Shown here piece by piece: positions 16,740 to 25,812 of a DNA stretch of 64,000 nt. Under the pieces are notes generated by a model. It saw only the letters and a list, made by a program, of their open reading frames with translations. It had not been told where the DNA came from and ran no database searches. The stretch is from Proteus terrae. Lineage in GTDB: Bacteria; Pseudomonadota; Gammaproteobacteria; Enterobacterales; Enterobacteriaceae. The first letter of the stretch is position 1, and each line of letters opens with the position of its first letter. The stretch spans positions 240,529-304,528 of the forward strand of contig NZ_PENS01000004.1 of assembly GCF_003144325.1 (NCBI RefSeq), in the 5' to 3' direction. Made by a program: the position numbers and the translations under genes.

Positions 16740-19436
16740 ATGGATGTTTTTATACAATCTCAGGATCGTTATCATCTCACGGTACAAGGCTGTGAGGCAT
16801 TATTAGATGTCGAGCACTTCACAGGGCATGAAGCTATCAGTGATACCTACTATTACCAAATTACCTTCACTTGTGATGCTCAAGATTTACAACCGCAACA
16901 GTTACTTCGCCGTAGCGCCACACTCGCTTTTACGCCACCACTGAATAGCTTGGGTGATTTAGTCTCCCAACCTCCTGTCACTAAACAAGTTCATGGTGTT
17001 GTGACTCAATTTCGTCGTCTATCTGGCTCTGCTGATGAAGCGCGCTATCAATTGGTGATTGAGCCAATGTTTGCTTTATTGCGTCATCAAATTCGTAGCC
17101 ATCGATTTTTCCTCAATCAATCGGTGCCTGATGTGGTAAGTCAAATCTTACGTGAGCATAATTTTAAAGATTGGGAATTTGAATTTATCCTTAAGCAAGA
17201 TTACCCCAAACGGGCGCAAATCAACCAATATAACGAAAGCGACCGTCAATTTATTGAGCGTTTACTAAGTGAAGTGGGGATTTTCTACTCCTTTTATCTG
17301 CAAGATGACGCTCAAACCGAAGTGATCCGTTTTGCCGACCGCCAAAGTGCGTATGCCTTTGATAAAACCCTGCCGTTAAATAGCCCATCAGGCATGAATG
17401 ATAATCATCAAGAAAGTGTGTGGGGATTATCATTACATCACCAAGTGGTCGAACAAAGTGTTTTAACTAAAGATTACAACCACCGCCAAGCACAAGATAC
17501 CTTGATTTCAGCCGTCACGGATATGACGCGGGGTGATGCCGATGATATTCATTATGGCGAGGTCTATCACTATCAAGCACGTCATTTGACCCGCGGTGAT
17601 AAAATCAATCCCGAGGTGGAAAGCGCCAATTTTTGGGCACGTCTTGATCATGAGCGTTTCCTTACTCATCAAACGCGCTTAAAAGGCGAGAGTAATGCGG
17701 ATTTCTTATCACCATTACAAGTGTTCACCATTACGGATAACAGTTTAACTTCCTCATTACCTACCGTATTTCAATCACCGATTTTAATCACTCGTTTACG
17801 CTTTAGTGGCGGACGAGAAAAAGCACTGCAAGTACGATTTAACGCTGTTCCTTACAGTGAAACCCTGTGTTGGCGACCGGCATTAAAGCCACGTCCTGTC
17901 GTCACAGGAACGTTAACCGCACGTATTACTAGCGCGAAAGATAACGATATTTATGCTCATCAAAATGATGCGGGTTTTTATTGGGTGAAATTTGATGCCG
18001 ACCGTGACGATAAACCCATGGGGTATGAAAGTATGCCCGTGCGGCTTGCCAAACCTTATGCGGGCGACACCTACGGTATGCATTTTCCGCTAATTCAAGG
18101 CACCGAAGTCGCCATTGCCTTTCATGAAGGCGACCCTGACCGCCCTTATATTGCCCATGCATTGCATGATTCTCGCCACCCTGATCCCATCACCGATAAA
18201 AATAATACCCGTAATGTGATTCGTACTCCTGCAAATAATAAATTGCGAATGGAAGACAAACGGGGTGAAGAACATATCAAGCTGAGTACTGAGTATGGCG
18301 GAAAAACGCAACTCAATTTAGGGCATTTGGTTAACCAAGGGCGTGAAAAGCGCGGTGACGGCTTTGAATTACGCACCGACAGTTGGGGTGCTATCAGAGC
18401 GGGTAAAGGGCTGTTTATTAGTACCGATTTACGCACCAAAGCGTCTTCTGAACAACTGGATATTCGTGAAGCCAAACAACAGTTAGAAGATGCACTTCAT
18501 TTAGTCGATTCTCTGCGTGAAGCCGCCGAGGTAGCAAAAGCAGAATTAGCCAATGTCAAAGCCCAACAGCATTTATTAACGCAATCAATCAGTGAATTAC
18601 AACAAAATGCCATGCTGTTAAGTGCACCTGCGGGGATGGCATTCACATCGCCTAAAACGGTTCATGTCAATAGCGGTGAAAACATTGTGCTAACAGCACA
18701 ACACCAAGCGGATATTTCAGTGGGCAAAAAAATCACCTTAGCCGCGGGCAAGGCCATCAGTCTATTTGCTCAAAGCAGTGGTATTAAAGCTTTTGCGGCA
18801 AAAGGAAAGGTCGAACTGCAAGCACAAAGTGATGAAATGCATTTAACATCGCTAAAAGATTTAACCGTCACCAGTACGGGAGGGAAAACCGTGGTAGCCG
18901 CCAAAGATGAGCTATTACTCACCTGTGGCGGGGCGTTTATTCGCTTAAAAGGGGGACAAATTGAGTACGGTAGCCCAGGAAATCAAACGGTAAAAGCCAC
19001 TAATTGGGTGGTCAATGGCCCTGAATCTATGGATATCACACATCCCCATTTTCCTCAGTCCTTACCTAAACAAACGCTACGCTTTCAATTAAGTGCCTCT
19101 CCCCAAAGCCCCATGAAAGCGAGAGCATTTGAGCCTTATGAGCTTTATACCAATGGCGCGCTTATCCATAAAGGGGTAAGTGATGCAGAGGGAAATATCC
19201 AAATTAATCACGATATCTCAACCGAAAGTTATCAATTGTGTTTATTGAGTGGCGATCGCTATGACATCACCATCCCAACAAGTGAAAATGAAGAGAATGA
19301 GGAGAGCGAGAATTTACCGGTCAATCAAGGTTTTAGAACTAGCGCCCCAAGTCAAGATAGAGAAGTATCGAGAATAGGCAATCAGTGGAGTGAAAATCTG
19401 GCTCAATTTTTAGCAACCGACAAGGGGGATAAGTAA
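16740..19436 (+). CDS. vgrG: T6SS spike protein VgrG with transthyretin-like tail
   Basis: VgrG trimers cap the Hcp tube of the type VI secretion system and carry effectors. This 898-residue protein has the gp27-like base (about 1-390), an OB-fold/gp5 part (about 390-480, GFYWVKFDAD, GTEVAIAFHEGDPDRPYI), a charged helical segment (about 575-625), the DUF2345 beta-helix (about 625-770), and a C-terminal transthyretin-like domain (about 781-848, YELYTNGALIHKGVSDAEG). Such tails typically hold phospholipase effectors, and the next gene encodes one. No other T6SS structural gene is in the window, so this is an orphan spike that must use an apparatus encoded elsewhere. Confidence 0.95.
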   Translation: MDVFIQSQDRYHLTVQGCEALLDVEHFTGHEAISDTYYYQITFTCDAQDLQPQQLLRRSATLAFTPPLNSLGDLVSQPPVTKQVHGVVTQFRRLSGSADEARYQLVIEPMFALLRHQIRSHRFFLNQSVPDVVSQILREHNFKDWEFEFILKQDYPKRAQINQYNESDRQFIERLLSEVGIFYSFYLQDDAQTEVIRFADRQSAYAFDKTLPLNSPSGMNDNHQESVWGLSLHHQVVEQSVLTKDYNHRQAQDTLISAVTDMTRGDADDIHYGEVYHYQARHLTRGDKINPEVESANFWARLDHERFLTHQTRLKGESNADFLSPLQVFTITDNSLTSSLPTVFQSPILITRLRFSGGREKALQVRFNAVPYSETLCWRPALKPRPVVTGTLTARITSAKDNDIYAHQNDAGFYWVKFDADRDDKPMGYESMPVRLAKPYAGDTYGMHFPLIQGTEVAIAFHEGDPDRPYIAHALHDSRHPDPITDKNNTRNVIRTPANNKLRMEDKRGEEHIKLSTEYGGKTQLNLGHLVNQGREKRGDGFELRTDSWGAIRAGKGLFISTDLRTKASSEQLDIREAKQQLEDALHLVDSLREAAEVAKAELANVKAQQHLLTQSISELQQNAMLLSAPAGMAFTSPKTVHVNSGENIVLTAQHQADISVGKKITLAAGKAISLFAQSSGIKAFAAKGKVELQAQSDEMHLTSLKDLTVTSTGGKTVVAAKDELLLTCGGAFIRLKGGQIEYGSPGNQTVKATNWVVNGPESMDITHPHFPQSLPKQTLRFQLSASPQSPMKARAFEPYELYTNGALIHKGVSDAEGNIQINHDISTESYQLCLLSGDRYDITIPTSENEENEESENLPVNQGFRTSAPSQDREVSRIGNQWSENLAQFLATDKGDK

Positions 19437-19437
19437 T

Positions 19438-21357
19438 ATGGCTGGCAATCCATGGGATCAATTTCCGATAGGAGTTAAACTCCCTCAATCAGCGACACCG
19501 CCGATGATTGAAATCCCCGTTTCTCAGTGTATGCAGACAATAGCAACGCCAAGTTGGATACCTGAACGAACAAAGTACCCCATGAGCCTATTCGCTTATT
19601 CTCCACTGGTTAACGGCGAAGAGACCTTTGCAGCCGTTGCTGAAGCAATACGAAAAGCGAAAAAAAGCATCGATATTATTACTTGGGGGTTTCAGCCTTC
19701 TATGTGGTTTGAAAGAGAGAGTGGTCCAGTATCGACAGGACGTTACCCCAATATTGGTGAATTATTAGTGCAAAAAGCCAATAAAGGTATTCAAGTTCGG
19801 GTGTTAGTTTGGTTTGACCATGTGGGAAAATTAGCAGAAAAAAGCTTTCCGGGTTGGGGGCAGCCACTTCAGCTACCTGAATATACGCATTTTAATACTA
19901 ATGACTATAATGTATTCGGTGAAAAGCTAGGTTATCAATCAGAGAAACAGTACCAATTTGATATTGCTTGGACAAGGAAAGTCTTACGACAAGAAATTCC
20001 CAACCTATCTGTACGAGTACGCGCCCTTTCTATGAGTATCCCTGGCTCACGATTAGCCGACGTCACTAAACAAACAAACCATCCGTTTTCGAGTGAAGAA
20101 TCAGAGTTAAGTATTCGATGGGCAGCACTTGCTGGTGGCTCAACCCATCATCAAAAAATGGTATTAATTGATTATGAAGAGAGTCTCGATGCCATTGGTT
20201 TTGTAATGGGACACAATATGCATTCTCAATATTGGGATCAAGATGCTCATAGCATTGAACGTTGTGCTCCTAATCAAGGACGTGATGGCCCTACTGCATG
20301 GCAAGATACCTCGAATTGTGTGTATGGCGAGTTATTATATGATTTAAATGATAACTTTGTGACGGCATGGGAAAAAGCAGGATCAGCAAATAAAGAAGAC
20401 TTAAAACAGCTTTCCCAAAGAAAAAACTGCTCACGTTGTGATTATACGCCTAGTGATGCACAAATTAATGCTATCGCTAACCGTTATTCTTTTTTAAAAC
20501 AACCCCTAATAAAGACCAGTGGTAAAATTTGCCGTACTCAACCTGAATATAACGAATACGATATTTTAAAAGCTTACGACCATGGTGTGAAACATGCTCG
20601 TCATTATATCTATTTTGAGAACCAATATTTTCGCTTGTCATCTATTGCACAAAATTTGCGAGATATGGTCAGTGAACGTAATAAGCGTTTTGCCGAAGCC
20701 GCAACCACCGATAGCAAGTTACAAGGTCTTAATCCTCCCCCGTTTTATCTTTTTGTGGTCACGAATTCAACGGAAAAACCGAGTGTAGGTGAGTCTAATG
20801 AAGTCGGCGGTTATCAAACTTTTAAGATGTTAGATCAATTAGGCCGTCGAGATTTAATGAAAGAACACGTTTTCGACTATAACTATAAAATAAAATCAGG
20901 TTTTTGGGGAACCTATATTCCCGATGAGAATATAAAAAGTCCTGATGATATTAAACCTGAAAAAATTGAAGGTCTAGAAACCATGATTTGTACATTGGTA
21001 TCGCCTGATTCAGATAAATGGCAACCCGTATATGTGCACAGCAAATTAACCTTAGTTGACGATACGCTTTTAATTCAAGGCTCTGCGAATATTAATCTAC
21101 GCAGTATGGCATTTGATAGTGAAATTGCTGTGGTATTGCAAGATACCGACGACTTTCCCATTGTTAAACCGTTAAGAAAAAGGTTATGGGGGTTGCATAA
21201 AGGAATAGGAAATATTTCTGATGATTCAGAGACGGAATTTGATGAATGGGCTGATATCGCTAATAAAAACAAAGGATTAAAAAAAGATAAAAAAACACCC
21301 ATAAGTTCACTTATCCCTTTTGAAGATAAAACCATTAATCTAAAAAATTCGGATTAA
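19438..21357 (+). CDS. T6SS phospholipase D effector, Tle5-like
   Basis: The 639-residue protein is a PLD-superfamily enzyme with two HxKxxxxD motifs: H238-K240-D245 (HHQKMVLID) and H534-K536-D541 (VHSKLTLVD, followed by GSANINLRS). It has no signal peptide, as expected for T6SS cargo. It begins 1 base after the vgrG stop, so translation is coupled. By analogy with Tle5/PldA effectors it would hydrolyse membrane phospholipids, chiefly phosphatidylethanolamine, in the periplasm of target bacteria. A lysine-rich tail follows the second motif. Toxicity itself is inferred from family and context. Confidence 0.92.
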   Translation: MAGNPWDQFPIGVKLPQSATPPMIEIPVSQCMQTIATPSWIPERTKYPMSLFAYSPLVNGEETFAAVAEAIRKAKKSIDIITWGFQPSMWFERESGPVSTGRYPNIGELLVQKANKGIQVRVLVWFDHVGKLAEKSFPGWGQPLQLPEYTHFNTNDYNVFGEKLGYQSEKQYQFDIAWTRKVLRQEIPNLSVRVRALSMSIPGSRLADVTKQTNHPFSSEESELSIRWAALAGGSTHHQKMVLIDYEESLDAIGFVMGHNMHSQYWDQDAHSIERCAPNQGRDGPTAWQDTSNCVYGELLYDLNDNFVTAWEKAGSANKEDLKQLSQRKNCSRCDYTPSDAQINAIANRYSFLKQPLIKTSGKICRTQPEYNEYDILKAYDHGVKHARHYIYFENQYFRLSSIAQNLRDMVSERNKRFAEAATTDSKLQGLNPPPFYLFVVTNSTEKPSVGESNEVGGYQTFKMLDQLGRRDLMKEHVFDYNYKIKSGFWGTYIPDENIKSPDDIKPEKIEGLETMICTLVSPDSDKWQPVYVHSKLTLVDDTLLIQGSANINLRSMAFDSEIAVVLQDTDDFPIVKPLRKRLWGLHKGIGNISDDSETEFDEWADIANKNKGLKKDKKTPISSLIPFEDKTINLKNSD

Positions 21358-21360
21358 ATC

Positions 21361-22320
21361 ATGAAAAACAAAATAATGACGGCATTATTGCTAAGTTTTA
21401 TTTTACTTGCGGGTTGTAAGCCCATTGAAAAAAAGGATATCACGGTGACTCAAAAGACAGAACCCGATTTAACCTTTACTTGTGTCTATGAAAAAGACAC
21501 GTTACCGCCTGTTGACCCTGAAGCTGACCATTGGTTTAAACAAGCCCGTAAGCTTGAAAAGGTCAATCAATACCAACGCGACTATGCCCAAATTGGTGAA
21601 CTCTATCGTAAAGCGGCTGACCGTAATCACCCTAAAGCCATGTTAAACCTGGGTAACTTAATTAGCTATGGTAAAGTAGCACCCCTTGCAGGAAAAGGTC
21701 CCGCGCAAGAAGCGTGGGATATTGCCCGCAAAATGGCCACACTCAATATTAGCTATGGTTATTACCAAATGGGGCACTATTTAGATACCGGCTATGGTGT
21801 TGATAGAGATAGAACCCGCGCGCTAGCTTATTTTCGCCAAGCCGCTGATTTAGGAAATCCTGAAGCGCAATATGTGATTGGGGATATTTTTATCTCACAA
21901 CGAATTGGGGATAATGATAATCCTACTTATCGACCTGATATTGGAAAAAAAATGCTGGATTGTTCTGCAAATCAAGGTAATGGAGAGGCTGCATATCGTC
22001 TAGCAAATTATTTATGGAATGTTGAAGAAGATACTAGTGGAACATTAAAATACTATCAGCTATCTACAAAAAATGGATATAGATCTGCTGCGTCAACATT
22101 TGAAGGCGCATTTAAGCCTAATGTAAAAGAAAACTCCTACTATTATTTACCTGTAAAACCAGATCCTGAACGTTCTCTCCGTTATGAATCTATCAAATTA
22201 GAAATAAGAAATAACCCCGAGGCACGCTTTCCCGATATTGATAAAATTGTCCCTCTTCCTCCTGCTGAACTCCCCGAATGGGATGGCACCTTTGAGTATA
22301 AAAAACAGGTAAACCAATAA
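21361..22320 (+). CDS. Sel1-repeat lipoprotein, probable Tli5 immunity protein
   Basis: The 319-residue protein has a lipoprotein signal peptide with lipobox LAGC (Cys19) and then Sel1/TPR-like helical repeats (about 75-235: AKAMLNLGNLISYG, GYYQMGHYLDTGYGVDRD, ALAYFRQAADLGNPEAQYVIG). It starts 3 bases after the effector stop. Periplasmic Sel1 lipoproteins are known immunity partners of Tle5-type phospholipases, protecting the producer from its own and sibling toxin. The Asp after the lipobox rule is not met (Lys-Pro follows Cys), so outer-membrane sorting is likely. The immunity role is inferred from gene order and family. Confidence 0.85.
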   Translation: MKNKIMTALLLSFILLAGCKPIEKKDITVTQKTEPDLTFTCVYEKDTLPPVDPEADHWFKQARKLEKVNQYQRDYAQIGELYRKAADRNHPKAMLNLGNLISYGKVAPLAGKGPAQEAWDIARKMATLNISYGYYQMGHYLDTGYGVDRDRTRALAYFRQAADLGNPEAQYVIGDIFISQRIGDNDNPTYRPDIGKKMLDCSANQGNGEAAYRLANYLWNVEEDTSGTLKYYQLSTKNGYRSAASTFEGAFKPNVKENSYYYLPVKPDPERSLRYESIKLEIRNNPEARFPDIDKIVPLPPAELPEWDGTFEYKKQVNQ

Positions 22321-22333
22321 AAAGGATTTGAGT

Positions 22334-22597
22334 ATGCGCGCGATTATTCGTTTAGGGGACAAGACAACCCATGGCGGTGAAGTGATTACCGCATCGGGTT
22401 CCATCATGTACGGTAAACCAATAGCACTTGTCGGCGATAAGGTAAATTGCCCTAAGCAAGGACATGGAATAAATGCTATTTTGCCCGGTTCAACGCGTAT
22501 GATAATGTCAGGGCGTCGAGTTGCACTCAATGGTTTTCAAACCGAATGTGGTTGTACACTGATTGCCAGCTTATCAGCGTCAGGTGAGCAATCATGA
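22334..22597 (+). CDS. PAAR-repeat T6SS spike tip
   Basis: The 87-residue PAAR protein has the repeat segments AIIRLGDKTTHGG, PIALVGDKVNCPKQGHG and GRRVALNGFQTECGC. PAAR proteins form the metal-bound sharp tip on VgrG. The ATG at 22334 is chosen over a TTG at 22328 because AAAGGA is 7 bases upstream. It overlaps the next gene by 4 bases and completes the vgrG-effector-immunity-tip unit. Confidence 0.93.
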   Translation: MRAIIRLGDKTTHGGEVITASGSIMYGKPIALVGDKVNCPKQGHGINAILPGSTRMIMSGRRVALNGFQTECGCTLIASLSASGEQS

Positions 22598-23718
22598 TAA
22601 GTTGGAACATCCCTTCCTTAACGCACCCACCCGCCCCTAAACCTCCTCGTTTTATACGTTGGTTATTTATCATGATCATGATGGGAGCAATTGGATTTGC
22701 ACTCGGCCTTTATTTATCCATAAGTGAAATGCTATCACCGACAATAAATAACACCATGCTAATCGTTGTCTTTGCGCTTTGTCCCGCGCTATTAACGGGG
22801 TTAATCCGACTCTTTATTTATTCTTTTGCCTCTTATCGTCATCAACTTTTTACCGACATGCTTGATGATGCAAGACAAAAGTGGCGTCACTGGGCGGGTA
22901 AGCATCTTGGGTTATTAACGCATGCTCGATTAACGCATATTGATGAAGAGAGAAAAGAAGATGAGCCTTTATCTTCATTGGCTCCCAATAAAGGCAATAT
23001 CCTTAAGCTCGAACAGTTGAAATCATGTTCTTTATGGGAAAAACAAGAAAGGGTGGTGCAAAAATTATTGGCTCCGATTGCAGAGTATTATCATCAATAC
23101 AATCTGACTGTACCACTAACATTATATTGGCAAGCGGAAGAACAAGAGACTGATTGGCAAGCGCTTATTCAACAAGAAGCGGTATACTTATCATTACCGC
23201 TAGATACTGTCGAAATCTTGCCCTACGCGTCGTTCAGTGAATGGCTATTAGCGCTGTATGAAAATGCTTTTGAACCTAAAGTATACGCGATATTAACGTT
23301 TCAGTTAGATCCGACGGCCAGCGAAGAAGCCACGAGCCTATTGCTTGCCCCCCAAGGGCTTTATGAACAACTGAACGCCCCGATTAAAGCAAAACTTCTA
23401 CGTCCGATAGCCACAGAGAGAGATACTTTTGCTGATGCATTAAAGACACAATGTGAATTTCAATTAAGTGGTCCTCAATTAACCGCTCTCTGGCACAGTA
23501 ATGTGAGTGAGAGTGATCAAGGAGAATGTATTCCGCACTATATTCAACAAAATATAAATTGTCTTTCTGAGCATTTTTATGACTCAAACGTATTTTTGGG
23601 TATAGGTGGTTTAGCAAGACATAGCGTAACACTCTCTTTGGCTAGTGAAGCCCTGAAGCCCGTACTGATAACGTATCAAAATGGAAATAACCTGTTATTG
23701 CAACAAGTCATTATCTAA
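22594..23718 (+). CDS. T6SS-linked membrane protein of unknown function
   Basis: The 374-residue protein overlaps PAAR by ATGA, so it is translationally coupled. After a proline-rich start (THPPAPKPPR) come two membrane helices (about 26-46 and 55-77), then a soluble domain of nearly 300 residues. The topology suggests an inner-membrane protein with most of its mass in the cytoplasm. I recognise no domain. As the last gene of the VgrG/PAAR unit it could help load the spike, act as a second immunity factor, or be an effector chaperone; none of these is shown by the sequence. Confidence 0.7.
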   Translation: MISWNIPSLTHPPAPKPPRFIRWLFIMIMMGAIGFALGLYLSISEMLSPTINNTMLIVVFALCPALLTGLIRLFIYSFASYRHQLFTDMLDDARQKWRHWAGKHLGLLTHARLTHIDEERKEDEPLSSLAPNKGNILKLEQLKSCSLWEKQERVVQKLLAPIAEYYHQYNLTVPLTLYWQAEEQETDWQALIQQEAVYLSLPLDTVEILPYASFSEWLLALYENAFEPKVYAILTFQLDPTASEEATSLLLAPQGLYEQLNAPIKAKLLRPIATERDTFADALKTQCEFQLSGPQLTALWHSNVSESDQGECIPHYIQQNINCLSEHFYDSNVFLGIGGLARHSVTLSLASEALKPVLITYQNGNNLLLQQVII

Positions 23719-24114
23719 CGGTACATCGTCGATAAATAAATAGATGAAGGGGGATGATTATTGATGCGTACTTATTTTATACAGCCTGCATGCCCGATTA
23801 TAATGATGTTAATCTTAATGTTCTTTTAACTCACTTAGAAGAATGTTGTCAGCACTATTCTGGTGGAGTCTTGTTCTAAATAAGCACACTGTTGAGTATA
23901 AAATTAAAAATAGAATCACAATAAATCAAAACACTAATGATTTAATGCATTGTATCAAGCCTTCCATGTGATCAGCCTACATCTGTAGGCGCTGTATAAA
24001 TCCTGTATTCTTGCCATACACACTACGCGCAGACTCAAATATCGCTAAAACGTATAAAAAATAACTCATATATTAGCCACCTTTACGTCTGGACACAAAG
24101 ATGACTAATTAGTA
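23719..24114. other. Spacer between T6SS unit and integrase remnant
   Basis: No convincing gene is present in these 396 bases. A 21-codon frame at about 23764-23829 after AAGGGGGA begins MRTYFIQPACPIIMM and then stops; it may be a fragment. No copy of the selC 3' end was found by eye, so no second attachment site is called. Confidence 0.4.
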
Positions 24115-25321
24115 TTATTTGAAATTCACACTCAACACATTATCCAAGCACCTCTCCAACTCATCCATGTAATCTGTATACCACTGCATCATTTCCCTGC
24201 GTCCATCCATATACTGAGCATGATTATACGTGCCACGGATCGCGTTCTTATCGATATGTGCAAGTTGTGTCTCAATCCAAGCAGAATTAAATCCCTTCTC
24301 ATGCAAAATCGTGCTCATCGCATGGCGAAAACCATGTCCTGTCAGCCTTCCTTTATACCCCAACAACTCAATAACCTGATTCACACTTTCCTTACTGATT
24401 GGCTTTCTATGGTCGTTACGGCCTATAAACACTAGCTCATAACGCCCTGATAGCGGCTTAAGTGAATTAAACAGCTCAATCACCTGTTTTGATAACGGCA
24501 CAACATGTGGGCGTTTCATCTTTATTACTTCAGCAGGTATTTCCCAGATACCTTTTTCTAAATCAATATCCTGCCAACGAGCAAAGTGGAGTTTTTGTGT
24601 CCGAACGACCGTTAGCAAAATAATTTTAGTCGCTGTTTTAGTGATTACACTGCCAGTATAACCAGCTAGATCTTTCAAGAAGTAAGGTAACTCCTCAGTT
24701 GTTAAGAATGGGAAGTGCTGTTTCTTTGGTGAAGTTAGAGCAGAAGCTAGATCAGGGGCTGGGTTATATTCCGCTCGACCGGTAATAATTGCATAGCGAA
24801 AGACCTCACCACAACGCTGGCGGACTTTGCGCATCTTCTCTAAGGCTCCGCGCTTCTCCATTTTTCGCAGAGTTTCTAGCAGCTCTAATGGCTTAATTTC
24901 CGCTATTGGGCGTTTACCGATATAAGGAAATATATCTTTTTCAAAGATATCAATAATTTCATCACGGTAACGCAGTGACCAGCGATCGGCTTTCGATTTA
25001 TGCCATTCGCAAGCAATATCTTCAAACGTATTTCCTGTACTAAGCTTTTGAATCGCCTTCTCTTCTTTTTTGACCTCTCCCGGATCTCCACCAGCAGCGA
25101 GTACCTTTTTTGCTTAGTTTCTTATTTCACGTGCTTCAGCAAGTGTCACGGTAGGAAAAACACCAAAAGCTAATCTTTTTTCTTTACCGCCACATTCTCC
25201 AGTAGCATGAGCCTTTAGCGGTAATTTCAAGGTATAAACCACCACCATCAAAGAGTTTATATGACTTCTCTTTCGGCTTTGCAGTCTCAACCTGACGGGC
25301 TGTTAATGTCATTGGGGGCAT
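24115..25321 (-). pseudogene. P4-type tyrosine integrase, disrupted
   Basis: The parts add up to a P4-family integrase of about 400 residues. The N-terminus (from 25321 or 25312) reads MTLTARQVETAKPKEKSY and KLFDGGGLYLEI, then shifts frame near 25215, where about 11-14 bases of the usual YRF region seem missing. After the shift AFGVFPTVTLAEAREIRN ends at an in-frame TAA at 25114-25116. From there the frame stays open to 24115, including RTQKLHFARW (box I), HGFRHAMST (HxxR) and the Tyr box GTYNHAQY. It reads away from the selC 3' end 156 bases away, the normal layout for an island integrated at selC. The two lesions make it inactive. Confidence 0.9.
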
Positions 25322-25476
25322 CTCATTTCGGGGTGAATTTTTAGTGCCCTCTGATATGCCCCCAAAAACCTATTGATGTAGGTTGACCTTGGTTGATATC
25401 AGGAGACTAGAAAGTGTATTAATAGCAGGTATTATAATGGGTTACTTGATTTTTGTGGAGGTGTATTGAACTTAAG

Positions 25477-25571
25477 TGGCGGAAGATCACAGGAGTCGAA
25501 CCTGCCAAGGACCGCTGGCGGCCCCATCTGGATTTGAAGTCCAGCCGCCCCACCGGGGACGATGATCTTCC
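25477..25571 (-). tRNA. selC: tRNA-Sec (UCA), selC
   Basis: This 95-base gene reads GGAAGATCATCGTCCCCGG at its 5' end and ends ...GATCTTCCGCCA with an encoded CCA. It has the 8-bp acceptor stem (GGAAGATC/GATCTTCC), a long variable arm (GGGGCCGCCAGCGG region) and anticodon TCA at 25535-25537 within GACTTCAAATCC. It matches E. coli selC almost throughout. It supplies selenocysteine at UGA codons, for example in formate dehydrogenase. It is a classic island integration site, and the integrase remnant abuts its 3' end. Confidence 0.97.
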
Positions 25572-25812
25572 ATTTTTGAATGGGTCAAAATGAAATAACG
25601 GGATGATTATACGCTGAATTATTTTTAATCCCAAGTGCATCAAATCAATAAAACCCCTTTCAAATAAAATAATCCCGTTTTTGAGTAAAACCTCCGATAA
25701 TTACCGCGATACTATTGAACTTATACAGTTTCATCCTCATCTTACTATCTATAACGAATAAACTCAGTGGTGTGTTTTACGTCACTGCAAACCAAAATAC
25801 AGGATGTTTTTT

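Noticed and set aside
14041..24114. Second attachment site (copy of the selC 3' end)
   Set aside because: Reading for GGTTCGACTCCTGTGATC or its complement in the island gave no copy, so no att repeat is claimed.
24903..25091. 62-codon frame on the minus strand as a separate gene
   Set aside because: It lies in another frame inside the integrase remnant; the integrase frame explains the sequence, including known motifs.
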